A stretch of DNA of 64,000 bases, taken from NCBI GenBank assembly GCA_024403695.1, contig JAKSRI010000008.1, positions 17,018-81,017 of the forward strand, in the 5' to 3' direction. The translations under genes were made by a program, and so were the position numbers. Origin of the DNA: Saccharofermentans sp. GTDB taxonomy: Bacteria; Bacillota; Clostridia; Saccharofermentanales; Saccharofermentanaceae. This document shows, one piece after another, positions 24,543-34,129 of this stretch. Within the stretch, counting starts at the first letter, position 1, and each line of letters starts with the position of its first letter. A model generated the notes under the pieces. That model saw nothing but the letters and a program-made list of their open reading frames with translations. It had not been told where the DNA came from and made no database searches.

Positions 24543-27006
24543 CGCGGAAAGATACAGCGTGAAGTGGGTAACCGAACATTCGGGTCTCGTTTGGATTAAG
24601 AAGTGTGCCATCCCACAGTTCGCTTGAGAAGGTAATAATATTTTTTCCATCCTTCATGTATGACTTATCGATGTTGAATGTAAACCCGTTGTAGTTATCA
24701 TCAATAGTTACGACAACGGTGTCGATATAAGTACCGTTGACACTTATATCGATTGAATATGGGTTTCCCGTTAATGCTACATATGGTATTCCACCATAGA
24801 ATTCCACGCTGGCGGTGTAGGAATCCTTTACAAGATAGCAGTTAAGGGTAACATCGGATTCACAGGTCCATGCATATTCGTCCTCATTTATGCTGAGGCC
24901 GTTGTAGCTGTTATAGAAGTGATTAATGTCATAGTCAGTTGGACCACTTTCCATAAGAGCGCATTTATAAACATATATTGATTTGGACTCTTCATTGAAT
25001 GAGTTTGGATAAGTCAGAGTTGATGGATATGGATTATCATTATCAGGAATGTATGTGGTGTTGTCGGAGTAAACCAACTCCATATCAGCATAGTCATATT
25101 TAAGTTCAGATGAAGAGATAATGTATACGTTGCCACCTGAAGATCTTAAGATATCGTCAGCCTGGCTAGGGAGATCACCCAGCTGAGGATATACAGCTGC
25201 ATCGGAGGTGTATCGAGTTGCCATCCACATAACAAGCTCAGAATCCTCAGCAACAATAATTGTATCTTCAGATGTAGCGATATTTGAAATATCAGAAATA
25301 ATGTGCCAGTTCATTTTGGTATCATCCACATGGTTAATGAGGAAGATATTAGCTGGAATGTTAATAACTATGCCAAGCACAAAGGCTGAATATACAAACC
25401 ATTTCTTCATACCGTTTACCATGCTCATCACAAATAGAATGCTTACTGCCACAAACGGAATGAGGTATCTGCCCCAATAGTAGAGCATAGGTACGCTAAC
25501 ACTGAGGAATGCAGAATTAATAATGACGCAGTAGAAGAACATAATGGAGAGTACCATGATGGCATTATTTTTGATTAATTTTGCAGGTTTAATAGTAGCA
25601 ATAATCAGAGCAACCACAAATAAAATCACTCCGGAAACAAGAATAAATCTGGTAAATGAATGAATCTTAAATTGATATAATACAGCCCTTGTTATGGATT
25701 GCTCTTTATTACGGTGAAGGTAGATGCTGGCTACCATTTTAAGTATAGGTAGTATGATTAACAGACGCAGACAATTAAGGAAGAGTTTGTTGTTTGACAG
25801 AGATTTTAGAGATGTTTTTTTGCAGAATTTATTCACTATAAAGATATATAGCAATTCGATAATAAGAATTGCTACAGCCGCCAGAGTAATTAGCCAAGGC
25901 ATTGTTTTCTCTGAGATTGTTTCCTGATATTTTCCAAACATGAATTCGTAATTGTTTGTTGTATATACTGGCTGAATTTTAAGTGAAGCCCACATAGCGA
26001 CAATCCAGATTACAGGTATGCTAAGTAACAACATCGCATGGGACTTGCGGCGTGACAGAAAATACATCATGCCGTAGATACCAATAAACACAGGTGCTTT
26101 GGTGTAGAAAGAAATATGATAGATAGAGAATACGATAACTGGGATAATGGAGTAATACTGTAGCTTTGCATCATCACTTGTAATGAAATACATGAACAAG
26201 GCAATCATTACTCCTAAGAACAATTCTGTTAATGCAGATTTACCAAGCCATACTATGAGTGGACAAAATCCAACTGCGAATTCGCTAAGACAGCAAAGGT
26301 AATACTTTAGTCCTAAATTACGTGCGCAGAAGTAAGTTAATAGAAGAAGTAATACATAGAAAATTGACTGAATTCCCTGCATGTTACTATATCCACAGAT
26401 AGATGCCCATGTGGCCATAAACGCGGAGAAAACAGGGATTCCATGGAGATATCCAGAAGGGGTCTGGCCCTCATTGACTGGTCTTAAATCGAGATAATCA
26501 GTTCTGTCTGTATCTAGTCCAGAAAGATTGTCAGCTTTGATATCAAAGAGTGTTTGATTATAGTCTGAGTGTTCGTAGTAACCTGGGAAATTCTTTATGG
26601 TCTTAGTGTCACCATCGAGAAATGCTAGAACCTGAGTTTGATAAACACCTTCATCCTGACCCATACCATAGTATTCATTTTTGATACTGATAAGCGGTAA
26701 TAATATCAAAGCTATTAGGAGTGGAATGATAAACTCTTTGGTTTTGGATGAGTTAAATTTGAAATGTTTCTTTTTTATCAAAGAAATGCTGACAATTACT
26801 GCCAGAATTATCAGTGTGGCACAAACCGTTCCTGTAATTGAGTAAATATCAAGGAAAAAAAGGCTAAAGGAAACGCAGGCATGAGTAACAAAATACAGAC
26901 ATACGCCAATAACGAATGTCTCAACGAAGTCCTTATTATCCAGAATAGTATTTGCCAGAAAAATCGCAACTATTATCCCGATTGCAAATATAATGCCAAC
27001 TACCAT
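24523..27006 (-). CDS. Large polytopic membrane protein, GT-C glycosyltransferase candidate
   Basis: 827 aa. About 12-13 membrane segments cover residues 1-540, then an extracytoplasmic domain of about 280 residues without helices. The loop after the third or fourth segment has an acidic GQDEGVYQTQ motif, as in GT-C enzymes that use polyprenyl-phosphate sugars (PMT/ArnT/Stt3-like), where the first-loop Asp is catalytic. I infer a sugar transfer to a surface protein or polymer. The C-terminal beta-rich part may bind the acceptor. Start ATG 27006 has gaggg four bases upstream. No glycan gene cluster adjoins it. Confidence 0.7.
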   Translation of the reverse strand: MVVGIIFAIGIIVAIFLANTILDNKDFVETFVIGVCLYFVTHACVSFSLFFLDIYSITGTVCATLIILAVIVSISLIKKKHFKFNSSKTKEFIIPLLIALILLPLISIKNEYYGMGQDEGVYQTQVLAFLDGDTKTIKNFPGYYEHSDYNQTLFDIKADNLSGLDTDRTDYLDLRPVNEGQTPSGYLHGIPVFSAFMATWASICGYSNMQGIQSIFYVLLLLLTYFCARNLGLKYYLCCLSEFAVGFCPLIVWLGKSALTELFLGVMIALFMYFITSDDAKLQYYSIIPVIVFSIYHISFYTKAPVFIGIYGMMYFLSRRKSHAMLLLSIPVIWIVAMWASLKIQPVYTTNNYEFMFGKYQETISEKTMPWLITLAAVAILIIELLYIFIVNKFCKKTSLKSLSNNKLFLNCLRLLIILPILKMVASIYLHRNKEQSITRAVLYQFKIHSFTRFILVSGVILFVVALIIATIKPAKLIKNNAIMVLSIMFFYCVIINSAFLSVSVPMLYYWGRYLIPFVAVSILFVMSMVNGMKKWFVYSAFVLGIVINIPANIFLINHVDDTKMNWHIISDISNIATSEDTIIVAEDSELVMWMATRYTSDAAVYPQLGDLPSQADDILRSSGGNVYIISSSELKYDYADMELVYSDNTTYIPDNDNPYPSTLTYPNSFNEESKSIYVYKCALMESGPTDYDINHFYNSYNGLSINEDEYAWTCESDVTLNCYLVKDSYTASVEFYGGIPYVALTGNPYSIDISVNGTYIDTVVVTIDDNYNGFTFNIDKSYMKDGKNIITFSSELWDGTLLNPNETRMFGYPLHAVSFRATQSAD

Positions 27007-27079
27007 TTGCCCTCACTATTACACAGTAATACAACTTAATTATATCAGCTGTATATAAGACAAATATGTTAGTTTGGTG

Positions 27080-28195
27080 TTAATTTCCGTTAAGAACGAA
27101 TGAGAATAAATCAGTATCTATGAAGTTATCAATATCGTGGTAATCTGTCATATCGAGAGTGATAGTTTTTCCTGATATTGTTCCTAGAATTTCTCTCTTT
27201 GTTATGCTGTCAGTAATGATAATAGTATCTGCTTCTACGCGATAGTCACCGCTCTTGGAGAAAATATTGAAATTGATCTTGTTAACTTCACCCATGACAG
27301 TATCCATTACCATTTGGTGGATTTCTTCGTAGGTCATGCCGGTAACGATTTTCGCGGTCCCAATGGAAACACCTGTGCTGGCCTTTACGATAGCGTCCTC
27401 GTTGGCGGTCACATAGGCATCAATATCCTGGCGAAGTTTTGTCTCGTCGAGGTAAATGGAGGCGTGGTCATCCTCTATAACGAGGTAGAGGTATACATAC
27501 AAAGTTCCGTCTAGAGTGACGGATTTACCAACTTCTGCTGACACCATAGAGTCAAAGTAGTACTTGTAGTCAATCTTGGCAACATATGTGCCGTCGTTAA
27601 GATCAGCAGGAACAACCACAGGTTTGAAATTGATAGTAAGGCCGACATAAGGTGTAACAGCTTCGACAATCTCACTGATATTAGTTACTTCCCAGTCTCC
27701 AGCATCGTTTTTTGTGAGTTTATAGGTAACTGGTATTTCTGTCCTGCCAGCTACATTAAGTGCGTTGGAAAAAGTTAAAGAATCCTCTAGATTGTTATCA
27801 TCTCTAATTACTTCATCGAAATCAGCGATAGTGTAAACAGCGTCTACAGAAGCTTCTGTAGAGGTAATGGAAAGAGATTCTTCATTGATTGTTCCATCAG
27901 CAGTATCTGCTATGAGCTTATATGCTTCGTCATCACCTATTACATCGGTTATGAAGTCAGCATCGTGATAAATTATGCAATCACTATTCTTATATATAAC
28001 GGCGAGAACGGATTCTCTAGTGGCATTGACTTCAGCTTCCCATTCGCTAAGGTCAAGCAAATCTAGCAATGGATAAGTAACGTCGTCGTGCTTCTTTTTC
28101 TTAGTTTTTCCAGAAGTTAAACTGGCACATGACACCATAGTCATTACCATAGAAATTATTATAAAAAGAGATATTGATTTACGTAAAACCTTCAT
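27080..28195 (-). CDS. Lipoprotein of unknown function
   Basis: 371 aa. A lipoprotein signal peptide (MKVLRKS, hydrophobic core, VSCAS with Cys near residue 23) is followed by a basic GKTKKKKHDD patch. The mature part has two similar alpha/beta stretches and no Cys. It may contain NTF2-like or DUF-type extracytoplasmic domains, but I cannot name one. It lies upstream of the GT-C candidate on the same strand (73 bp gap), so the two may be transcribed together. Confidence 0.75.
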   Translation of the reverse strand: MKVLRKSISLFIIISMVMTMVSCASLTSGKTKKKKHDDVTYPLLDLLDLSEWEAEVNATRESVLAVIYKNSDCIIYHDADFITDVIGDDEAYKLIADTADGTINEESLSITSTEASVDAVYTIADFDEVIRDDNNLEDSLTFSNALNVAGRTEIPVTYKLTKNDAGDWEVTNISEIVEAVTPYVGLTINFKPVVVPADLNDGTYVAKIDYKYYFDSMVSAEVGKSVTLDGTLYVYLYLVIEDDHASIYLDETKLRQDIDAYVTANEDAIVKASTGVSIGTAKIVTGMTYEEIHQMVMDTVMGEVNKINFNIFSKSGDYRVEADTIIITDSITKREILGTISGKTITLDMTDYHDIDNFIDTDLFSFVLNGN

Positions 28196-28366
28196 TCCGT
28201 TTATCCTTATTCCTTATTCGGATATATTTTAATATTCCGGTTCGGTGACTTCAAGTTAAGGGAACAGAAGTCTATTTAAAACAACAAAATACTCATATTT
28301 ATGTAATACATATCAAACAGCGGCTGATAGAATTAAGACTATAGTTAAGTTGTGGAGGTGCATATT

Positions 28367-28891
28367 ATGAACGAGACAATTAAGGTGTTGGAGACAAGAA
28401 GAAGTTGCAGAAACTTTGATTCCAGCAAGATGGTAAATGAGGAGACAGTAAACGCTATTTTGGAGGCTGGAACATATGCAGCTTCTGGTATGGGCAAGCA
28501 GAGTGCGGTTATTATCGCTGTTACAAATAAAGAAGTAAGAGATCAGTTATCCAAGGAAAACGCCAGTGTTATGGGTGTTAATTCCGATCCATTTTATGGT
28601 GCACCAGTAATTCTTATTGTTCTTGCTAACAAGGATGTTCCTACATATATGTATGATGGTTCTCTCGTAATGGGCAATCTTATGAACGCAGCAAAGAGTC
28701 TTGGTGTTGACAGTATCTGGATTCACAGAGCTAAGGAAGAGTTCGAGTCTGACTTCGGCAAGAAGATGCTTGCAGATCTCGGTATCGAGGGTAATTACGA
28801 AGGTATTGGTCACTGTGCTCTTGGTTATGCAGCATCTGAGCTTGGAGCACCAGCAGCACGTAAGGATAATTACGTTTATTACGTTAAATAA
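28367..28891 (+). CDS. Nitroreductase-family flavoprotein
   Basis: 174 aa from ATG 28367 with ggaggtg seven bases upstream. The N-terminal RRSCRNFD and the GGxx-like AAGSGMGKQ region bind FMN; the late IGHCALGYA block is typical of nitroreductase-fold enzymes. They reduce nitro groups, quinones or flavins with NAD(P)H. It lies 26 bp upstream of the second Fe-S aldo/keto reductase and so probably shares its transcript. Confidence 0.88.
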   Translation: MNETIKVLETRRSCRNFDSSKMVNEETVNAILEAGTYAASGMGKQSAVIIAVTNKEVRDQLSKENASVMGVNSDPFYGAPVILIVLANKDVPTYMYDGSLVMGNLMNAAKSLGVDSIWIHRAKEEFESDFGKKMLADLGIEGNYEGIGHCALGYAASELGAPAARKDNYVYYVK

Positions 28892-28917
28892 TTAATTTTT
28901 AGCAGGGAGATATTGCT

Positions 28918-30039
28918 ATGAGTCTTAATGTAAATGATATGCCTAAACTTGGCTTTGGCCTTATGAGACTTCCAGAGACTGATGGTGCCATCGATCTGGA
29001 GAAGGTTAACCATATGGTAGATATGTATATGGAGAATGGATTCAACTATTTTGATACAGCATATGTTTACCATGGCGGTAATTCCGAGAAGATTGTTAAG
29101 GAAGCAATCACAAAGAGATATCCAAGAGAGGCGTTTACAGTTGCCAGCAAGCTTCCTGCATGGTGTATTAATTCTCTCGAGGACAGAGATAAGGTATTTA
29201 ACGAGCAGCTCGAGAGAACTGGTCTGGAGTTCTTTGATTATTATCTCCTTCACAGTGTTGAGGATGGTAATAACTATAACAACTACGAGAAGTTTGACTG
29301 TTTTAACTGGGGAATGCAGAAGAAGGCCGAGGGCAAGATTAAGTATCTTGGTTTCTCATATCATGGCACACCTGAACTGTTAGAACAGGTTCTCGATAAG
29401 CATCCTGAGATTGAATTCGTTCAGATTCAGCTTAACTATGCTGACTGGGACAATAAGATTGTTCATTCAGGCAAGCTCTATGAGATTCTTCTTCGTCGTA
29501 ATATTCCAATGATTATTATGGAGCCAATCAAGGGTGGAACCCTCGCTAATATGGATCAGGAATATGTTGACATGTTCAAGGCAGTTCGTCCTGATAAGTC
29601 TGTGGCATCCTGGGCTCTTCGTTTCTGTGGCAGTCTTCCAGGAATCGGTACTATCTTAAGTGGTATGGGTACAGATGAGCAGATGGCAGACAACATCGAT
29701 ACATTTAAGAATTTTGAGCCACTTACAGAAGAAGAGAAGACAACAATTGATGCTGTTGTTAAGAAGATGCTTGATACACCATTGATCGGTTGTACTGCAT
29801 GTAAGTACTGTGTTGACGGATGTCCTATGAATATCAGCATTCCAGATGTCATCAGTGCTATTAATACAAGACGTAAATTCCCTACTGACGGAAGACCACA
29901 GTTCTTCTATAATGGACTCGGCGACAGAGGTGGCAAGGCCTCTGAGTGCGTAGAGTGTGGTCAGTGTGAGGGTGTATGTCCTCAGCATTTGTCTATCATC
30001 GAGCATATGAAGGAAGCAGTAGAAAAATTCGAGAACTAA
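28918..30039 (+). CDS. Aldo/keto reductase with C-terminal 4Fe-4S domain (copy 2)
   Basis: 373 aa; ribosome site gggag before ATG 28918. It has the same architecture as the gene at 21631: tetrad residues in YFDTAYVYHGG, ASKLP and YLLHSVE, then cysteine sets CTACKYCVDGC and CVECGQCEGVCP. Long stretches are alike, so these are paralogues rather than distant family members. One base separates its stop from the MATE gene at 30041. With the upstream nitroreductase the operon encodes two reductases and an exporter. Confidence 0.9.
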   Translation: MSLNVNDMPKLGFGLMRLPETDGAIDLEKVNHMVDMYMENGFNYFDTAYVYHGGNSEKIVKEAITKRYPREAFTVASKLPAWCINSLEDRDKVFNEQLERTGLEFFDYYLLHSVEDGNNYNNYEKFDCFNWGMQKKAEGKIKYLGFSYHGTPELLEQVLDKHPEIEFVQIQLNYADWDNKIVHSGKLYEILLRRNIPMIIMEPIKGGTLANMDQEYVDMFKAVRPDKSVASWALRFCGSLPGIGTILSGMGTDEQMADNIDTFKNFEPLTEEEKTTIDAVVKKMLDTPLIGCTACKYCVDGCPMNISIPDVISAINTRRKFPTDGRPQFFYNGLGDRGGKASECVECGQCEGVCPQHLSIIEHMKEAVEKFEN

Positions 30040-30040
30040 T

Positions 30041-31411
30041 ATGTCAAAAGGAAAAAGTTCTGAACTTAATCTGACAGTAGGCTCTCCTTTTAAGCTTATA
30101 ATTGCATTTGCAGTTCCGATGATTCTCGGAAACATGCTCCAGCAGTTATATAACTTTGTGGATACCATGATTGTCGGACATTTCCTGGGAATGAATGCTC
30201 TTGCAGGAGTTGGTGCTACAGGTAGCATTAACTTCTTAATTGTTGGATTTTGTATGGGTGTGTGCGCAGGTTTTGCCGTGCCAGTTGCTCAGAGTTATGG
30301 TGCTGAGGACTATGTTAAGCTTCGTAAATTTGTAGCTAACGCTTTGTATCTATCCATCGGACTGTCTGTTGTAATCACTGTTATTGTATCTATTTGTTGC
30401 AGACAGATTCTCACTTTGATGCGCACTCCAGATGATGTTTTTGAATATTCATATGCGTATATTCTTACCATCTTTATCGGCATTCCAGTTACATTCCTTT
30501 ATAACGTTCTGGCAGGCATTATTCGTTCCATAGGTGATTCCAGAACACCGCTGATTTTTCTGATTATAAGTACATTTATTAATGTGCTTTTGGACCTGCT
30601 GTTTATTGTGGTTTTCCACATGGGCGTGTTCGGTGCAGCGCTTGCAACTGTTCTTGCCCAGCTGATATCAGGTCTTATGTGTATCGTTCTGGTCGTTAAG
30701 AAATTTACTATTCTTCATGTGTCCGGCAGCGAGTGGAAGGTGGACAATAAGTGTATGAAGAGACTTTGTGCCATGGGTCTTCCTATGGGACTTCAGTACT
30801 CTATTACAGCTATTGGCTCTGTAATTCTCCAGAGCAGTGTAAACGTGTTGGGTGCTATTTCCGTGGCGGCGGTTACTGCCGCAAGTAAGGTTAACATGCT
30901 GTTTATCTGCATTCTTGATGCCCTTGGTGCGTCCATGGCGACTTATGGTGGACAGAACCTTGGTGCAGGCAAGATACAGAGAATCAAGAGTGGCACTTTG
31001 GCAGCGTGCGTTATTGGTGCGTGTTACTGCGTGATTGCTTTCGTGGCAGTGCTTTTTGTAAGACGTCCTCTGATTATGCTCTTTATTGATGACCCCGTTC
31101 CCGAAATGGTGGACAAGGCTGCACTTCACGTGTTGGTTACTATTGGGTGCATGCTGTTCCTAGTGCTTGTTAACGTGCTCAGGTTCCTTATTCAGGGCGT
31201 GGGCTTTTCCACTTTTGCCATCTTTGCGGGCGTGTTCGAAATGATCGCGAGAACCATCGCCGGTATCTTCTTTATTCCTCATTATGGGTTTGTTGGTGCG
31301 TGCGTGGCATCGCCTTTCGCATGGCTCCTGGCGGACTTGTTCCTGGTTCCTGCTTTCTTCTATGTTGTGAAGAAACTAGAGAAATCCCATAAAGAGAAGG
31401 GTGCCTGGTAA
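30041..31411 (+). CDS. MATE-family efflux transporter (copy 2)
   Basis: 456 aa, 12 helices, MatE signature PMILGNMLQQLYNFVDTMIVG near the N-terminus. It is translationally coupled to the aldo/keto reductase (1-bp gap). It shares layout but only moderate identity with the MATE protein at 23181. The pairing with an Fe-S reductase suggests export of a reduced metabolite or xenobiotic. The late C-terminal codons are rather GC-rich compared with neighbours. Confidence 0.92.
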   Translation: MSKGKSSELNLTVGSPFKLIIAFAVPMILGNMLQQLYNFVDTMIVGHFLGMNALAGVGATGSINFLIVGFCMGVCAGFAVPVAQSYGAEDYVKLRKFVANALYLSIGLSVVITVIVSICCRQILTLMRTPDDVFEYSYAYILTIFIGIPVTFLYNVLAGIIRSIGDSRTPLIFLIISTFINVLLDLLFIVVFHMGVFGAALATVLAQLISGLMCIVLVVKKFTILHVSGSEWKVDNKCMKRLCAMGLPMGLQYSITAIGSVILQSSVNVLGAISVAAVTAASKVNMLFICILDALGASMATYGGQNLGAGKIQRIKSGTLAACVIGACYCVIAFVAVLFVRRPLIMLFIDDPVPEMVDKAALHVLVTIGCMLFLVLVNVLRFLIQGVGFSTFAIFAGVFEMIARTIAGIFFIPHYGFVGACVASPFAWLLADLFLVPAFFYVVKKLEKSHKEKGAW

Positions 31412-31447
31412 AATTTGAGGCAAATTTTAGTGATATGGCAAAAATAA

Positions 31448-31476
31448 TTGAGTTTTATTCGTAGCCCTTATATACT
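31448..31476 (+). promoter_or_regulatory. Promoter of the c-di-AMP riboswitch-citrate synthase unit
   Basis: TTGAGT (31448-31453), 17-base spacer, TATACT (31471-31476). The start would be near 31483, a few bases before helix P1 of the riboswitch. Confidence 0.75.
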
Positions 31477-31486
31477 TAAATAAAGA

Positions 31487-31600
31487 TGCAAATTGTCGAG
31501 TGTCGTTAGACAGCGGAAGAACCAATTTTTGGGGCGTATCCATATGGAAGGTTACCTCAACCCAGCCCGTCAGCTAATTTCGTCAGGCAGAGGAATTGCA
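31487..31600 (+). promoter_or_regulatory. c-di-AMP riboswitch (ydaO/yuaA type)
   Basis: P1 is formed by TGCAAATT (31487-31494) and AATTGCA (31594-31600). The family core is present: ACAGCGGAAGAACCAATTTT, TGGGGCGTATCC, AGGTTACCTCAACCCAGC and CCGTCAGCTAATTTCGTC. ydaO aptamers bind two c-di-AMP molecules and usually switch expression off when c-di-AMP is high. Typical targets are wall-lysis and K+/osmolyte transport genes; here the next gene is citrate synthase. Confidence 0.88.
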
Positions 31601-31623
31601 GTATATTTGTTTGCTATTCTATT

Positions 31624-31660
31624 TGCCATCCTATATTTAGGGTGGCATTTGTGTCTTTAG
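31624..31660 (+). terminator. Expression-platform hairpin before citrate synthase
   Basis: GCCATCC and GGGTGGC pair perfectly around an A/T loop and are followed by ATTTGTGTCTTT, a modest U-rich tract. It lies between the riboswitch and the aaggagg ribosome site, so it probably terminates transcription when c-di-AMP is bound. Confidence 0.7.
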
Positions 31661-31685
31661 TACTAATTTTTAAGGAGGCACAGGG

Positions 31686-33020
31686 ATGGATAGCTCTAAT
31701 ATTTCAATGTACGCATCAAGGATGTGCGATACATGTAAGAAGAATGATTCAATTTCAGAGGAACTTTTTAAGCAGTATGGTGTTAATAGAGGCCTAAGAG
31801 ATGTTAACGGTAAGGGCGTTCTTACAGGACTTACCAATATTTCTCAGGTGCTGGCTTTTAAGGATGAAAATGGTGTTAAGGTGCCAATTGATGGTGAGTT
31901 GTGGTACAGAGGATATCGTGTTAATTCCTTGATAAATGATATTAAGCCGGGTGAATTTGGCTTCGAGAGAATCGCATATTTGCTCCTTTTTGGAGAGAAG
32001 CCAACTGACAGTCAGTTTAAGGAGTTTTGCAATATAATCGGTGAGAACCGAACACTTCCAACCAATTTTACTCGAGACGTTATTATGAAGGCGCCTTCCA
32101 AGGATATTATGAATTCAATGACTAGAAGTATCCTTACATTGGCTTCTTATGATGATAATGCGTTGTCGTTGGAGTTGGAAAATTCTATTCGTCAGTGTCT
32201 GCTTCTTATCGCGCAGTTCCCTATGTTGGCGACATATGCATATCACGCATATAACCATTATTTCTGCGATACAAGTATGTATATACATAGACCAGATCCT
32301 AATCTGTCTACAGCTGAGAATATCCTTACCATGTTAAGACCAGATCAGAAATATACTGAGCTGGAGGCGCGTATTCTGGATATTGCTCTAATTCTTCACA
32401 TGGAGCATGGTGGCGGTAATAACTCCACATTCACGACACGTGTAGTTACATCAGCTGGTACAGATACATATTCTGCCGTTGCTGCGGCAATGTGTTCTCT
32501 TAAGGGACCAAAGCATGGTGGTGCCAATATCAAGGTAATGGACATGATGTCAAATATTAAGGCTAATGTCAGTGATATTAATGATAGAGAAGAGATTCGT
32601 TCTTATCTCTCCAAGATGCTCGCAGGTGAGGCATTCGATAAAAAGGGCCTTATTTACGGCCTCGGTCATGCTATTTACTCTGTATCTGATCCACGTGAAG
32701 TTATCTTTAAGAGCTATGTAGAGAAACTGGCAGCTGATAAGGGCAAGTCTCAGGAGATGGCGTTCTATAACATCGTGGAAGAAGAGGGTATAGACCTTAT
32801 TCGTCACTCCAGAAAGATTTACAAGGGAGTTTGTCCTAATGTGGATTTTTACAGTGGATTCGTATATGACATGTTGGGCATCCCATCAGAACTGTATACA
32901 CCTTTGTTTGCTATTGCCAGAATTGTTGGATGGAGTTCTCACAGAATTGAGGAGCTGATTTGTATGAACAAGATCATCAGACCAGCTTATATGAGTGTCA
33001 TGGAGAAGAACGAGGCATAA
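31686..33020 (+). CDS. gltA: Citrate synthase
   Basis: 444 aa with a strong aaggagg site. Catalytic residues are visible: His in LHMEHGGGNN (about residue 238), His in GPKHGGAN (about 275) and the Asp region in SDPREV. It condenses acetyl-CoA and oxaloacetate to citrate for glutamate synthesis; an anaerobe of this type probably runs only the oxidative branch to 2-oxoglutarate. No aconitase or isocitrate dehydrogenase gene is adjacent. Regulation by a c-di-AMP riboswitch is the unusual point. The stop lies 5 bp from the convergent gene at 33026. Confidence 0.95.
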   Translation: MDSSNISMYASRMCDTCKKNDSISEELFKQYGVNRGLRDVNGKGVLTGLTNISQVLAFKDENGVKVPIDGELWYRGYRVNSLINDIKPGEFGFERIAYLLLFGEKPTDSQFKEFCNIIGENRTLPTNFTRDVIMKAPSKDIMNSMTRSILTLASYDDNALSLELENSIRQCLLLIAQFPMLATYAYHAYNHYFCDTSMYIHRPDPNLSTAENILTMLRPDQKYTELEARILDIALILHMEHGGGNNSTFTTRVVTSAGTDTYSAVAAAMCSLKGPKHGGANIKVMDMMSNIKANVSDINDREEIRSYLSKMLAGEAFDKKGLIYGLGHAIYSVSDPREVIFKSYVEKLAADKGKSQEMAFYNIVEEEGIDLIRHSRKIYKGVCPNVDFYSGFVYDMLGIPSELYTPLFAIARIVGWSSHRIEELICMNKIIRPAYMSVMEKNEA

Positions 33021-33025
33021 TTTAA

Positions 33026-34126
33026 TTAGAATCTCATAGAAATAACTTTCCATTCGCCGTCCAGCTTTACACAGTAAAGTCGGGCGGTTGTTGGTACGAT
33101 TTGATCCGCACCACCCATTTTCATGCTCTGCTCGATATATACTTCGATATAAGCAACAGTCTCTGAGTAAACGATGAATTCCTTAATTTCCTGAGTGGCA
33201 ATAGTAGTGCCATAGTGAGAAGTAAAGTACTTAAGTGCAGTATTACGACTAATAGCATCGTAAAGCTGGCTGTCTTCAGGGAAATAAGGTTTCAGATTCT
33301 CGAGCCTGTCATCCTTGGAAATAACATTTGCAAAAGTAATCGTGTAATTAATAGCGAACTCTTCCATCTGAGCCTTATCAGGGTGCTGGTCAGTATAACC
33401 AGTGGAGTAGAGATCCTTGGTTTCTTCATAAGTAACTTCTACTTCCTGGTCGAACATATCAGTAATCTTTACTTCAGGCTCGAGATAGAGGTCTGCCACG
33501 TAGTATTCGTGAATACCTGGCATTGTATCGTAGTCCATAAGGTAGTTCTCGTCAGATGGTTTTACTTCATCTGAGCATATATAATTATCCTCGAGAAGGG
33601 TTCCATTAACATATACATGGAAGTTGCTAGGTGCACTAATATTAACTGTCTCAAATGGTTCAGTGTAATATGTGATATCCTTCAGCTGCCAAGTAGGGAA
33701 TCCGAATTCTCTTGGATTCTGAAGATCTTTAATAAGAGAGAATTCAGCTATGACAAGACCATCAGCTTCAACTACATAAACAGGAAGTGCATCTGAATAT
33801 TTACTTGAAGGCTGATATGTAATTTCTTTTCCGTCAATCATGTTGTGAATGTATTCCTTAACATGATCTTCTGTCTCGAATCGGGAGATTCTTGGCTTAG
33901 AGTCTAAGTGGTCCCAAAGATAATCCACGTCATAATTTTTAAGATGAGAATAAACATCATCTGCCACGTGAACTGGCAATGAAGCCTGATATACCTCTTC
34001 GTAATGAATCATGTAATCGTTAGCCTTGCCGTAGAACCAGTAAATAACACATGTAACAGCAATGAGCCATACAGCAAGGAGAGCAACGAATATAGGAAAA
34101 TGTCTTATCTTAGCAATTCTTCTCAT
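33026..34126 (-). CDS. Single-pass membrane protein, TcaA-like layout
   Basis: 366 aa; ribosome site gaggagg. One N-terminal membrane helix (about residues 10-33) and a large extracytoplasmic part. Around residue 165-190 there is a VYVNGTLLEDN segment of the kind seen in small beta domains of TcaA-type wall-stress proteins. The last 110 residues look like an NTF2-like fold ending in LDGEWKVISMRF. I infer a surface sensor or scaffold; no catalytic motif is seen. It starts 3 bp after the NAGPA-domain gene, so both are made together. Confidence 0.7.
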   Translation of the reverse strand: MRRIAKIRHFPIFVALLAVWLIAVTCVIYWFYGKANDYMIHYEEVYQASLPVHVADDVYSHLKNYDVDYLWDHLDSKPRISRFETEDHVKEYIHNMIDGKEITYQPSSKYSDALPVYVVEADGLVIAEFSLIKDLQNPREFGFPTWQLKDITYYTEPFETVNISAPSNFHVYVNGTLLEDNYICSDEVKPSDENYLMDYDTMPGIHEYYVADLYLEPEVKITDMFDQEVEVTYEETKDLYSTGYTDQHPDKAQMEEFAINYTITFANVISKDDRLENLKPYFPEDSQLYDAISRNTALKYFTSHYGTTIATQEIKEFIVYSETVAYIEVYIEQSMKMGGADQIVPTTARLYCVKLDGEWKVISMRF

Positions 34127-34129
34127 AAG

